A stretch of DNA of 64,000 nt from Brevibacterium sp. CCUG 69071. Lineage in GTDB: Bacteria; Actinomycetota; Actinomycetes; Actinomycetales; Brevibacteriaceae. The DNA is taken from assembly GCF_021023135.1 (NCBI RefSeq), contig NZ_PGFV01000006.1:112804-176803 (forward strand), read 5' to 3'. Every line of letters begins with the position of its first letter. Position 1 is the stretch's first letter. Both the position numbers and the translations under genes were made by a program. A model generated the notes under the pieces. The model had not been told where the DNA came from and did not search any database. It worked only from the letters and a program-made list of their open reading frames with translations. Below are positions 39,108-47,732 of the stretch, in pieces.

Positions 39108-39760
39108 TGGGAAGCAACGGGCCGAACAAGAACATCGACCGCACAGGGTGGGATCCGAAGAAATGCTGGGCCAAATCCCGACGCTCCGGCAACCAGTGCC
39201 AGAACCCGCCAGTACGGGGCACCAGCCATTGCCGCATGCACGGATCCTCCACGAAGTCCGCGAAGAAAGCCGCCGAACGCAACCTCGAGCAAGAGAAGCT
39301 CGCCCGCGTCGCCCGCAGGTTGGGCACCCCGCACGAGAACCTCGACCCCGCGCAGGCACTCCTGGATCTCGTCGCCTCCAAGGCGGGTGAGGTGGAGTGG
39401 CTCAGGCACCAGGTGGAGCTGCTCGAGACCGATGGAGACCTCTGGTGGGGTGAGACCAAGGTGGTCGGCAAGGACCACCCCGAAGTCGGCTCACTGTTCG
39501 AACGCACCGAAGAGGCCCGTCAGCACATCGTGTACACGCTCCTGCACAAGGCTCAGGACCAGCTCGCCCGGTACGCCGCCGAAACGCTGAAGGCCGGCGT
39601 CGACGAGCGCCAGGTCAAGCTGGCCGAGCAGACGGGCGCCCAGTTCGAAACCGTCCTCACCTCACTCCTCACCGCGATCAGAGCCACACCGGACCAGATG
39701 CAGACCGCGGCCACCGAGATCCCGCGCATCCTCCGCAACCTCGCAGGAGGCGGCAAATGA
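39107..39760 (+). CDS. Terminase small subunit
   Basis: 217 residues. The N-terminus has the phage Cys/His motif KCWAKSRRSGNQCQNPPVRGTSHCRMHGSS (C...G-x-x-C...G-x-x-x-C-x-x-HG), common in small terminases of actinophages, then a helical region (LLDLVASKAGEVEWLRHQVELLE) and a C-terminal helix (ETVLTSLLTAIRATPDQMQTAATEIPRILRNLA). It recognises packaging sites on phage DNA and recruits the large subunit, which lies 2.6 kb downstream after an insert of eight small genes. Confidence 0.75.
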   Translation: MGSNGPNKNIDRTGWDPKKCWAKSRRSGNQCQNPPVRGTSHCRMHGSSTKSAKKAAERNLEQEKLARVARRLGTPHENLDPAQALLDLVASKAGEVEWLRHQVELLETDGDLWWGETKVVGKDHPEVGSLFERTEEARQHIVYTLLHKAQDQLARYAAETLKAGVDERQVKLAEQTGAQFETVLTSLLTAIRATPDQMQTAATEIPRILRNLAGGGK

Positions 39761-40017
39761 CCATCCAGCAAGTCCAAGCCCAACGTGAACGCATCCGACG
39801 CGCAGCAGGCCTCCTCGCCCTCGAACATGGCGTGGTCGGGTCCACACCCCCGGGACTGACCGTGAAGGGTCACGCGGAGTCCATCTACCAGGAGGGCATC
39901 ACACAAGCGGAGAACACGGCCGCGACCGGGGCCATGTCCTGGGTGACCGCCGCCGAACTCATCGCAAGCACTTATGAGCAACTCGTTGATGACATGCAGA
40001 AAGCAGGGAAACCATGA
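39757..40017 (+). CDS. Hypothetical phage protein
   Basis: 86 residues, ATGA-coupled. Helical (QVQAQRERIRRAAGLLALEHGVVGSTPPGLTVKGHAESIYQEGITQAENT). No family recognised. Confidence 0.5.
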   Translation: MTIQQVQAQRERIRRAAGLLALEHGVVGSTPPGLTVKGHAESIYQEGITQAENTAATGAMSWVTAAELIASTYEQLVDDMQKAGKP

Positions 40018-40574
40018 GCAAGAAGAAGTGCAGGGTTGACGGGTGCACTCTCGCATACCGGAGCCGCGACTACTGCTGGAAACACCTTGCAGAGGCCAAG
40101 GCTGATGGCGAGGAGATTGTGGATTACAGGAGCAGAGGGCCACTCCCCGACATTCAGTGTCGCGTAGACGGATGCGAGAGCCTGTCTGCATACAAGATCA
40201 AGAAGCTCTGCGGGAAGCACTACCAGCGATTGAAAGCGTTTGGCTCGTTTGATCTTCCGGAGCCGCCGACAATGCGAGAAGTCCTGGAAAGCGGACGCGC
40301 AATCTCCGCTTCGGGCTGCTGGGAATGGACTGGCACAGTCGCGTCAACTGGGTACGGGCGATACGGGGGTTCTGATTACGTGCACCGACTGTCTCATGAA
40401 GCCTACAAGGGGCCGATCCCTGAGGGGTATCAAGTAGATCATCTATGCCGAAACCGCATCTGCTTCAACCCTGATCACATCGAAGCAGTGACGCAGGAAG
40501 AAAATCTGAGAAGGCAGATGGTGTTCATGGGAAGGAATGAAGCTGATGGGCGACTGGTCCGAGCCAATGGATGA
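40014..40574 (+). CDS. HNH endonuclease with two Cys modules
   Basis: 186 residues. Cys modules CRVDGCTLAYRSRDYCWKHL and CRVDGCESLSAYKIKKLCGKHYQRL resemble those of the 33015 and 49597 HNH genes. The core is CWEWTGTVASTGYGRY ... HRLSHEAYKGPIPEGYQVDHLCRNRICFNPDHIEAVTQEEN. A probable homing gene placed between the terminase subunits, a common insertion zone. Confidence 0.83.
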   Translation: MSKKKCRVDGCTLAYRSRDYCWKHLAEAKADGEEIVDYRSRGPLPDIQCRVDGCESLSAYKIKKLCGKHYQRLKAFGSFDLPEPPTMREVLESGRAISASGCWEWTGTVASTGYGRYGGSDYVHRLSHEAYKGPIPEGYQVDHLCRNRICFNPDHIEAVTQEENLRRQMVFMGRNEADGRLVRANG

Positions 40575-40704
40575 TGCCAAGTGGATGTCCCCCGACTGCC
40601 GAGGCGGTGCCAACCACCAGAAGTGCGACCTGCAGGCATGGGATGACATAGACGACGTGCCCACCGACTGCGGGTGCGACTGCCATGTGGAGGTTTCACA
40701 ATGA
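40546..40704 (+). CDS. 52-residue Cys-rich phage protein
   Basis: ATG 40546 (GGGAAGGA at 40529-40536, 9 nt before) to TGA 40704. It reads through MSPDCRGGANHQKC and AWDDIDDVPTDCGCDCH, a widespread small actinophage protein (C-R-G...H..C..AWD....D.C.C.CH) likely to bind zinc. ATG 40567 would remove seven residues. It overlaps the HNH gene by 29 bases. Confidence 0.6.
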   Translation: MGDWSEPMDDAKWMSPDCRGGANHQKCDLQAWDDIDDVPTDCGCDCHVEVSQ

Positions 40705-40988
40705 CCGAGAACCCGTGGCTGCCAATCGACACCATGCCACTCAGCACACTGGGCACAGCCGTTGACATCCTCGACGAACGACGCATCTACTCGAACGTCA
40801 CCGTCGACAGGATATTCACCTCACGATGGAGCCTCGCCGACGAATACCAGCTCTGGCCAGGACAGGCCGCACGATTCTCAGACCAGGATCGCCTCTGCGT
40901 CCACATCGACACCCTCGACCGCCAGAAGCTCACTCTCGACTGCGCATCCCAATGGAGGCCACGCGTCACGAGAAGCGCACGCTCATGA
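40701..40988 (+). CDS. Hypothetical phage protein
   Basis: 95 residues from ATG 40701. PIDTMPLSTLGTAVDILDERRIYSNVTVDRIFTSRWSLADEYQLWP; probably a small beta domain. ATGA-coupled both ways. Confidence 0.5.
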   Translation: MTENPWLPIDTMPLSTLGTAVDILDERRIYSNVTVDRIFTSRWSLADEYQLWPGQAARFSDQDRLCVHIDTLDRQKLTLDCASQWRPRVTRSARS

Positions 40989-41200
40989 GGCCAGGCCACG
41001 AAGACTGCCCCCACGAAACCCTCGAAGAGAAGGCACTCATGGACCCCGAACCACGAGTGGTCATCATGTGCCTCCACGAGCATCGTGAACCCGTCCTCGC
41101 ATCAGACGGACTCGAGCAAATCCCTGTCGGCTTTCACTGCCACTGCTGCGGCAACGTGTGGAGCAGCCGCGACTACATCGAAAGAGGCTCCAATGTCTAA
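40985..41200 (+). CDS. Hypothetical small Cys/His protein
   Basis: 71 residues from ATG 40985. HEDCPHETLEEKALMDPEPRVVIMCLHEHREPV ... GFHCHCCGNVWSSRDY has a terminal HCHCC cluster and earlier Cys/His residues, suggesting zinc binding. Confidence 0.5.
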   Translation: MRPGHEDCPHETLEEKALMDPEPRVVIMCLHEHREPVLASDGLEQIPVGFHCHCCGNVWSSRDYIERGSNV

Positions 41201-41435
41201 GTTCATCCACCACCCGGCGTTCGCCGCGATCATGACACTCATCGTCGCCCAGCAATGGTTCTCCCTCGGCATGCAAGTCCACAACGGATGGACCAGCCTG
41301 CTCGCCTTCCATCTGGTGCTCGCTCCGATCGCCACGGTCGCGGTCATCCTCTACCACTACTCCAGTCGCAAGGTTGCTTTCTTCAACGGGAAGATCGAAG
41401 GCATCGACACCGCGCTCAGGGGGTCACATGTCTGA
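41193..41435 (+). CDS. Small two-pass membrane protein
   Basis: 80 residues from ATG 41193. Two helices: FAAIMTLIVAQQWFSLGMQV and LLAFHLVLAPIATVAVILYHY. The C-terminal tail (GKIEGIDTALRGSHV) is soluble. No family recognised; not placed like a normal holin, since no lysin is adjacent. Confidence 0.55.
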   Translation: MSKFIHHPAFAAIMTLIVAQQWFSLGMQVHNGWTSLLAFHLVLAPIATVAVILYHYSSRKVAFFNGKIEGIDTALRGSHV

Positions 41436-42111
41436 CCCAGCCCCAGCCCAGCAGATCCGGAACCTCATGGATTCCGTTCACGACGCCCTCACCATCTCCG
41501 AGCACCCGCCCTCACCCAAAGGCGACACCGGCGGCAGCACCGGCGCATCCAAACCACCCATGCCAGTGAGCATCCTCGACGCCAAGCTCGACCTGAAACA
41601 GAAGCTCGTCTCCTGGGCACTCATGATCGGCGAAGAGCGCGAGGTCGTCATCGACTGCGACGACAACAGCTACTCCCTCGCCGGCTGGATCTACACCCAA
41701 GCCGAATGGCTCGCGGAGCATGCCGCCCTCGACGACTTCACCACCGAGATCCAGGAATGCGTCAAAGCCCTCCGCCGCCCCTACGCCAGCAAAGACGAAC
41801 GCCGCCTCGTCACCATCTTCGCCGGCGCACCCATCTACGCCTGGCCGTGGGAGACCACCGTGCGCCTGCCCGACGGTACCGTGCACCTCGCCCATACGCT
41901 GCGCGAAGAACTCAAAGGCCAGACCATGGACCGGACACTCGCCGCCCCCAACGTGTCCGCCGTCCTGCGCGAGATCTTCAACATGGACGTACCCGCCGAC
42001 ACGATCCGCAAGACCGCCAAACGGGGAAAGCTCACGAAGTACCCCGAGGGCTTCAATGTCGGGGAGGTCGTGGAAAGATTCGCGACACGCGCCCTGACAC
42101 TTGTGTCCTGA
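41428..42111 (+). CDS. Hypothetical protein with C-terminal HTH-like domain
   Basis: 227 residues from ATG 41428. Central WIYTQAEWLAEHAALDDFTTEIQECVKALRRPYASKDERRLVTIFAGAPIY and a C-terminal LREIFNMDVPADTIRKTAKRGKLTKYPEGFNVGEVVERF (helix-turn-helix plus wing). Similar proteins lie just before large terminases in actinophages and have been suggested as DNA-binding packaging or late regulators. It is followed by the structured gene-free region. Confidence 0.6.
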   Translation: MSDPAPAQQIRNLMDSVHDALTISEHPPSPKGDTGGSTGASKPPMPVSILDAKLDLKQKLVSWALMIGEEREVVIDCDDNSYSLAGWIYTQAEWLAEHAALDDFTTEIQECVKALRRPYASKDERRLVTIFAGAPIYAWPWETTVRLPDGTVHLAHTLREELKGQTMDRTLAAPNVSAVLREIFNMDVPADTIRKTAKRGKLTKYPEGFNVGEVVERFATRALTLVS

Positions 42112-42357
42112 TTATTGTCCCGCTACTCTGTGAAATAGTGGATTCGTTCTCTCCCCAGAGACCGGTCCACTTTTCGCGTTCCCGGGGTGTTTCGTCACTT
42201 TTCTACCCGCGGAATGCGTTCCCCGCCCCTCGTCGTAGACGCATTCTGCCGGCTCCGAGGGGCACTAAACCAACCACAGCACCGGGCTCGCTACCTTGCC
42301 GTGGTTCGAGTTCCCGGTACTCGTCTCAAAACCGGGTCAACTTCATGGAGGTGCGTC
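42112..42357 (+). ncRNA. Structured gene-free region, candidate cis-acting RNA
   Basis: 246 nt before the large terminase, with no credible gene. Stem-loop 1: 42137-42142 with 42166-42171 enclosing TCTCT/AGAGA (42148-42152/42157-42161). Pseudoknot 1: 42209-42218 pairs with 42240-42249 (10 bp, one wobble), while loop bases 42225-42232 pair with 42256-42263 (8 bp). Pseudoknot 2: 42281-42290 pairs with 42307-42310 and 42313-42318 (TT bulge), while loop bases 42301-42306 pair with upstream 42272-42277. The 42313-42318 strand can instead pair with 42331-42336, 10 nt from the GGAGGT at 42347-42352. Seen by eye only; function unknown. Confidence 0.45.
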
Positions 42358-43848
42358 GTGTCCATAGACTGGATGACGGCGCTCGCAGACAAACTCGAAG
42401 CGCAAACCACCACCACATGGGAATCACCACTCGACATCGCCCGAGTCATCACCCCAGGCACCATCCAAACCCCGGCGCTCGACCTCATAGACCAGGCGCT
42501 CATCGACTGCTACAACACCCCCGATGCTCGCCTGATCATCTCCATGCCGCCTCAGGAAGGCAAGTCGACCCGGGCAGCCAAAGACTTCCCCATCTGGGCG
42601 CTCACCCAAAACCAAGACACCCGCATCTTCTCCGCTTCCTACTCGCAGCGCCTCGCCGAACGCAACGGCCGCGCCATCCGCAACGCCATCGCCAGCCACC
42701 CCGAACTCGACCTCGAGATCGCCGACGGCAACAGTGCCGTCTCAGACTGGCGCCTCCAAGACCACACCGGCGGAGTCTACTCCACCTCAGTCGGCGGATC
42801 CGGCTCAGGACAACCCGCAGACCTCGTCATCATCGACGACCCCATCAAAGACCGTAAAGAAGCCGACTCACAGACCTACAGAGACAACGTCTGGGACTGG
42901 TACACCGACGTCGTCGTCGCCCGTCTCGCCCCCGGCACCTCCGTAGTCGTCATCCTCACACGCTGGCACGACGACGACCTCGCCGGCAGACTCATCGCCC
43001 AAGAAGACTCCGACTGGCACTTCCTCAACATTCCCGCCCGCGCCGACCACCGCCCTGAGAAGGGCGAGGCCGACATTCTCGGCCGCGAACCCGGGGAGTA
43101 CATGATCTCCGCCCGAGGGCGGACGCAAGCCCAGTGGGCGAAGCGTGAACGCGAGTCCGGGCCACGCACCTTCGCCGCCCTCTACCAAGGCCGGCCCACA
43201 CCGGACAGCGGGGGAGTGTTCCCACCAGAGGAAGACTGGGCACGCTACTCGCAACCCATGTGGGTCGAACGCCCAGACGGTTCCCGGATTATCCCCGGCC
43301 TACGTGAGAACGGATACGAGCTCATCCAGTCCTGGGACATGGCGTTCAAGGACACGAAGAGCTCGGACTTCGTCGTCGGTCAAGTGTGGTTGCGCGTGGG
43401 TATCAACGCCTACCTCCTCGATCAGATCCGCGACCGGTTGAACTTCAACGCCACCGTCGAAGCCGTGAAAGCCATGACCGCAAAATGGCCCCAGGCAGCC
43501 GCGAAACTCATCGAGGACAAGGCCAACGGATCTGCGGTCATCTCGCACCTATCGAAGTCTGTGCCCGGCATGATTCCCATCGAACCAGAGGGGTCGAAGC
43601 TGGCCCGCGCCAACGCGATCAGCCCCTTCACGTTCGCCAAGAATGTGATCCTCCCCGACGCGGCCCTGCAACCGAACGTGGCAGAGCTCCTGGGGGAGGC
43701 GAAAGCGTTCCCGAACTCCGCGAACGATGACACGATCGACGGTCTCTCCCAGGCCGTCTCCTACCTGCTGCTGCATGACCTCATCGACGAATCAGAACTC
43801 GTCGCCGAGGAATTCGCTGACGACGCAATCCCGATCAGCTACTTCTAA
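42358..43848 (+). CDS. Terminase large subunit
   Basis: 496 residues from GTG 42358 (GGAGGT 5 nt before). ATPase: Walker A ARLIISMPPQEGKSTRAAK, IFSASYSQRLAERNGRAIRNAI, Walker B PADLVIIDDPIKDRKEAD, coupling motif SVVVILTRWHDDDLAGRL. Nuclease: IQSWDMAFKDTKSSDFVVGQVW and the RuvC-like acidic residues (LIEDKANGSAVI, SANDDTIDGLSQA). It cuts concatemers and pumps DNA into the prohead. An open frame back to 42187 crosses the structured region and is not used. Confidence 0.93.
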   Translation: MSIDWMTALADKLEAQTTTTWESPLDIARVITPGTIQTPALDLIDQALIDCYNTPDARLIISMPPQEGKSTRAAKDFPIWALTQNQDTRIFSASYSQRLAERNGRAIRNAIASHPELDLEIADGNSAVSDWRLQDHTGGVYSTSVGGSGSGQPADLVIIDDPIKDRKEADSQTYRDNVWDWYTDVVVARLAPGTSVVVILTRWHDDDLAGRLIAQEDSDWHFLNIPARADHRPEKGEADILGREPGEYMISARGRTQAQWAKRERESGPRTFAALYQGRPTPDSGGVFPPEEDWARYSQPMWVERPDGSRIIPGLRENGYELIQSWDMAFKDTKSSDFVVGQVWLRVGINAYLLDQIRDRLNFNATVEAVKAMTAKWPQAAAKLIEDKANGSAVISHLSKSVPGMIPIEPEGSKLARANAISPFTFAKNVILPDAALQPNVAELLGEAKAFPNSANDDTIDGLSQAVSYLLLHDLIDESELVAEEFADDAIPISYF

Positions 43849-43863
43849 CCGAACGGAGGCTCC

Positions 43864-45414
43864 ATGGGTATTCGCAACTGGCTCGGCCTCCAAGAGTCCG
43901 CTGACCCGGAAGTGAACCGGCTTAAGGGCGAAGTCGACACACTGTCGTTCCGCCTCGAAGAATCCTACGAGCAACTGTCCCGCATGTTCTCCGAAGACGC
44001 TGGCTGGCAGAACCTCAGCGACCAAACAGCACGCGACCTCAGCCCAGAGGGGCGCAAGCAAGCCGCGCAAGCATGCCGAGTCATGGCGATCGGCAACCCG
44101 CTCATCGCCCGCGGTATCGCTGTTCGCACCGGATACGTGCACGGGAATGGCGGTATCGGAGTCGTAGCCGCGGACGGCAAAGAGACCGGCACCCAGGACG
44201 TCAACACCGTCGTCCAGGCGTTCCTCGATGATCCGGGGAACCGTGCCGCGTTCACAGGCCACCAGGCGCACGAAATCCTCGAACGGCAGCTGTCCACCGA
44301 CGGCAACATGTACGCAATCCTGTTCACCGCACCCGACACCGGGTTCGTTCGCGTTCGCACACTCGACCCCCTCGAGGTCACGGACATCTTCACCAACCCT
44401 GAGGATGCCTCGGAACCGTGGTTCTACCGCCGCGACTACGTCGAGACCACGATCGGTGAACGCACCGCGAAGGTCACGACCCGGCAGAAAACCACCTGGT
44501 ATCCGGCTCTCGGCTACAACCCGACCCGGAAGTTCCCCGTCATCGACGGCAACCCCGTCGACTGGTCCGCCGCCGTCCAGCACACGTCCGTGAACACTAT
44601 CGGCAAGTACGGCATCGGTGACGCATACGCCGCCCTTCCCTGGGCTCGCGGGTACACCGGGTTCCTTGACGACTGGGCGAAGCTGACGAAAGCACTCTCA
44701 CGTATCGCGTGGAAGATGTCGGGCAAGAAATCCGGCGCCCAGCAGATGCGATCCCAGCTCAACAGCCTCAACGAGGCTGGGGGAGTTGTCGCCTTCGACC
44801 CGAACACGCAACTCGAAGCGGTCCCGAAGACCGGGGCCACGATCGACGCCGAGTCCGGACGCCCCCTGGCCACCATGGTCGCGACCGCATTCGGTATCCC
44901 GGTCACGACTCTGACCTCCGATCCCGGGCAGACGGGTGCGCGTGCCGTCGCTGAGACCCTGAACCAACCGACGCGGCTGGTGATGCAGGGCCGCCGGGAC
45001 GTGTGGACGGAAACATACCGGGCGATCCTCAACCACGTCATCGACCAGGCCGTCCTGGCACCGCGAGGGCCGCTCAAGGGTGGTGTGAAGGCTGACCCGT
45101 ACACGGGCCGCCAGGAAGTGTCGCTCGGTAACCCCGATGACCGAACGATTACGTTCACCTGGCCGGAACTCGACGACACACCCATCGACGTCATGGTCAA
45201 GGCCATCGTTGACGCCGACGCCACCCAGAAGCTCCCGCCGCTCGAGACCATGCGTCTCCTGCTCCGTGCACTGGGGGTCAGGGACGTGGACGAAATCCTC
45301 GAACAGTTCACGGACGACAACGGCAACTTCATCGACCCGAACGTCACCGCCGGGGATGCGGCCGTGGATGCGTACAACCGTGGCGAGGATCCCGCAGCGG
45401 TTCTCAACCAGTAA
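43864..45414 (+). CDS. Portal protein
   Basis: 516 residues. SRMFSEDAGWQNLSDQTARDLSPEGRKQAAQACRVMAIGNPLIARGIAVRTGYVHGNGGIGV and the core WARGYTGFLDDWAKLTKALSRIAWKMSGKK, then PVTTLTSDPGQTGARAVAETLNQPTRLVMQGRRDVWTETYRAIL are typical of HK97/SPP1-like portals. Dodecameric channel at the head vertex through which the terminase packages DNA. Confidence 0.9.
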   Translation: MGIRNWLGLQESADPEVNRLKGEVDTLSFRLEESYEQLSRMFSEDAGWQNLSDQTARDLSPEGRKQAAQACRVMAIGNPLIARGIAVRTGYVHGNGGIGVVAADGKETGTQDVNTVVQAFLDDPGNRAAFTGHQAHEILERQLSTDGNMYAILFTAPDTGFVRVRTLDPLEVTDIFTNPEDASEPWFYRRDYVETTIGERTAKVTTRQKTTWYPALGYNPTRKFPVIDGNPVDWSAAVQHTSVNTIGKYGIGDAYAALPWARGYTGFLDDWAKLTKALSRIAWKMSGKKSGAQQMRSQLNSLNEAGGVVAFDPNTQLEAVPKTGATIDAESGRPLATMVATAFGIPVTTLTSDPGQTGARAVAETLNQPTRLVMQGRRDVWTETYRAILNHVIDQAVLAPRGPLKGGVKADPYTGRQEVSLGNPDDRTITFTWPELDDTPIDVMVKAIVDADATQKLPPLETMRLLLRALGVRDVDEILEQFTDDNGNFIDPNVTAGDAAVDAYNRGEDPAAVLNQ

Positions 45415-45429
45415 CGGAGGTGGTCCGGC

Positions 45430-46488
45430 GTGGCAATCACAGAGTTGACGCTACGTCGGGCCTCCGAACTGCGGGCCATGGTCGACGACTACGTCGACGC
45501 TTCCACGCGCGCACTCACCGCACGTTGGGCGCAAGCGTGGCAGGAAGTCGCTCAGGAGTGGCAGGACACGATCGCCGTCATCCTCGCCCGGAAAGCCGCA
45601 GGCGAACCCCTCACGCCCGCCCAGATCACCAACCTGGCCCGCACGCAACGGGCTTTGGCGATGACCGCGGTGAAACTCCGTGAGCTCGCCGCCGAACTGG
45701 GCCCGTTGCTCGAGGACAGTGTGCGGGAAGTCGTCGAACGGACCGCGGATCTCACCACCGGTGTCGCGGCGTCCCAGATGCCGCCCGTCGACTCGAAGCT
45801 GCTCCCGTCGTTCACGCGTGTCGACCAGCCGGCACTCGAGCAGATCATCGAGCGCACGATGACCGGCATTGTGGCCTCATCCGCACCACTTGCGCCGGAG
45901 GCGTTGGATGCTGTGCGGTCCTCGCTCATCAGGGCCGTGCCGAGTGGTTGGCACCCAGACAGGGCCGCCAGGGAGATGCTGAGGCGGTCCCGCGGGGCGT
46001 TCACTGGCGGTCTCACCCGCGCTCTCCGTATCGCCAGGACCGAGATCCTCGACAGCCATCGCGCCGCGAATGCCGCCCAGAACGCGGCGAACCCGGCTGT
46101 GGTGGCCCAGATCTGGACTGCGCAACTGTCGTCACGCACGTGCCCCAGTTGCCTAGCGCGCCATGGCACCGAGTACCCGAAAGATGCTGTCGGCCCCGAG
46201 GATCACGTTTGCGGAAGGTGCACGTTCACGCCGAAGACAAAGACGTGGGCCGAACTCGGCTTCCCCGACGTCGAGGAACCACCTGACCTGTTCCAGACCA
46301 CAGAGGACTGGATCGATCAGAACCCCCACGACGCTGTCGCAGCCCTCGGCCCCGACCGGTACCGGATGCTCCAGGACGGGCAAATCAGCATCGCCGACAT
46401 GGCCCGCCGCGTCGACAACCCCGACTGGCGGCCCAGCTACCAGGCAACCCCACTCGCAGACCTCCGAAAGGCGGCGAAGAATCCATGA
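45430..46488 (+). CDS. Phage minor head (MuF-like) protein
   Basis: 352 residues from GTG 45430. The conserved MuF core is RALRIARTEILDSHRAANAAQNAANPAVVAQIWTAQLSSRTCPSCLARHGTEYPKD...GRCTFTPKT, with the Cys pair SRTCPSC and C-x-x-C/HG usual for this family. It binds the portal and may enter with DNA. A C-terminal tail (DWIDQNPHDAVAALGPDRYRMLQDGQISIADMARRV) is also typical. Confidence 0.87.
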   Translation: MAITELTLRRASELRAMVDDYVDASTRALTARWAQAWQEVAQEWQDTIAVILARKAAGEPLTPAQITNLARTQRALAMTAVKLRELAAELGPLLEDSVREVVERTADLTTGVAASQMPPVDSKLLPSFTRVDQPALEQIIERTMTGIVASSAPLAPEALDAVRSSLIRAVPSGWHPDRAAREMLRRSRGAFTGGLTRALRIARTEILDSHRAANAAQNAANPAVVAQIWTAQLSSRTCPSCLARHGTEYPKDAVGPEDHVCGRCTFTPKTKTWAELGFPDVEEPPDLFQTTEDWIDQNPHDAVAALGPDRYRMLQDGQISIADMARRVDNPDWRPSYQATPLADLRKAAKNP

Positions 46489-47732
46489 CAATCCTCAAGG
46501 AGACCGCAACCCTCACCCCCAAGGCGGGAGGGCGCGCCAAGATCGGCATCATTACACCCGGAGCTGGGTCAAGTGGGGTCTACCCGAAAGAGACCATCGA
46601 AGCTGCCGGTCGTGATCGCGTGTTCGCGAAGGGCACGCAGATGTTCTGGAATCACGCCACCGAAGCCGAGGACTGGAACCGACCCGAGGGCGACCTCCAC
46701 AACCTCGTCGGCGTACTCGCCGAAGACGCCCACTGGGACGACGAATCGGGCGGACTGATCGCCGAGGCGAAGATCTACTCGCACTGGAAGTCGATCGTTG
46801 CCGACATGGCCGAGGACATCGGCGTGAGCATCCGCGCATCGGGTGAAGTCAGCGAGGCCAATGGCCAGCGCGTCGTCACCAAGCTCACCGAAGCCCGCAG
46901 CGTCGATTTCGTTACTCGCGCCGGGCGGGGCGGGAGGGTGATGGAAGTCCTCGAATCTGCCCGCCTGCGCGAAGGCATCAACGACGAGACACGCGACCTC
47001 CTCCAGAAGGCGGTGCGCGACACAATCGGCAACCGCGACATGTGGATGTACGTGCGCGACCACGATGACAGCACCGTCTGGTTCAGCACCGAAGGCCCAT
47101 CCGACGTGCTCACCACGTTCGAGCAGAAGTACACGCGCAACGGCATCACTATCGCCCTCGAAGGCGAACCCACTGAAGTCGTGCCGACCACCGTGTACGT
47201 CCCCAAGACCACCCCAGCCCCGGTTGGGAATGGAAACCAGGAAACCAATCCGAAGGAGGCAGCCACCATGGCTGACACCGAGAACACCAACCGGGTCGAC
47301 GAAGCCGACTCGAAGAACAAGAACGGCAGCGGCGGAGGTGGCGGCAACTCGGGCGAGACCGAAGTCGAACGCCTCAAGCGCGAACTCGCGGCCGCTAAGG
47401 CTGAGATCGCTGAGCTCAAGAAGGCCAAGGCGAAGGAAGCCCGCCGCACCGAAGTCGCCGGCATCGTCGAGGAAGCGTTCGAGAACCTCAACGCCCCCGG
47501 CATGAAGAACCGCCTCATCGACCAGCTCGCCGAGTCCGACAAGGACCAGGACCAGCTCATCAAGGACGCCAAGGAAGCCGCCGACGAACTCCACCAGCTC
47601 GGCCACGGCAACGGCCAAGTGCGCGGCCTCGGCGAATCCGCACCGGTGGACACCACCACCAACGTCAACGAGTCGGGCGCCCCCAAGCGCACCGCCGAGG
47701 ACATCATCAACGCCCTGGAAGGAGCCGCCTGA
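46485..47732 (+). CDS. Capsid maturation protease fused to scaffold
   Basis: 415 residues, ATGA-coupled. The first 190 residues are protease-like: GSSGVYPKETIEAAGRDRVFAKGTQMFWNHATEAEDWNRPEGDLHNLVGVL (His/Asn), GVSIRASGEVSEANGQRVVTKLTEARSVDFVTRAGRGGRV (Ser in VSIRASG). A Gly-rich linker and charged coiled coil (EVERLKRELAAAKAEIAELKKAKAKEARR) form the scaffold half. A strong internal start at 47268 would make the scaffold alone. Confidence 0.83.
   Translation: MTILKETATLTPKAGGRAKIGIITPGAGSSGVYPKETIEAAGRDRVFAKGTQMFWNHATEAEDWNRPEGDLHNLVGVLAEDAHWDDESGGLIAEAKIYSHWKSIVADMAEDIGVSIRASGEVSEANGQRVVTKLTEARSVDFVTRAGRGGRVMEVLESARLREGINDETRDLLQKAVRDTIGNRDMWMYVRDHDDSTVWFSTEGPSDVLTTFEQKYTRNGITIALEGEPTEVVPTTVYVPKTTPAPVGNGNQETNPKEAATMADTENTNRVDEADSKNKNGSGGGGGNSGETEVERLKRELAAAKAEIAELKKAKAKEARRTEVAGIVEEAFENLNAPGMKNRLIDQLAESDKDQDQLIKDAKEAADELHQLGHGNGQVRGLGESAPVDTTTNVNESGAPKRTAEDIINALEGAA
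47268..47732 (+). CDS. Nested scaffold protein from internal start
   Basis: In the same frame as the protease/scaffold gene, AAGGAGG (47253-47259) lies 8 nt before ATG 47268, giving 154 residues that begin MADTENTNRVDEADSKNKN and include the Gly linker, coiled coil and C-terminus. It matches the lambda C/Nu3 arrangement, in which the nested product serves as free scaffold. Confidence 0.6.
   Translation: MADTENTNRVDEADSKNKNGSGGGGGNSGETEVERLKRELAAAKAEIAELKKAKAKEARRTEVAGIVEEAFENLNAPGMKNRLIDQLAESDKDQDQLIKDAKEAADELHQLGHGNGQVRGLGESAPVDTTTNVNESGAPKRTAEDIINALEGAA

Noticed and set aside
42291..42330. tRNA-like T-arm (GTGGTTCGAGTTCCC) in the terminase upstream region
   Set aside because: The stem has a mismatch and an extra base, and no matching acceptor, D or anticodon arms can be found around it.
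42187..42357. N-terminal extension of the large terminase from 42187
   Set aside because: It reads through the strongly structured region, has no ribosome binding site, and GTG 42358 with GGAGGT gives the natural terminase start.
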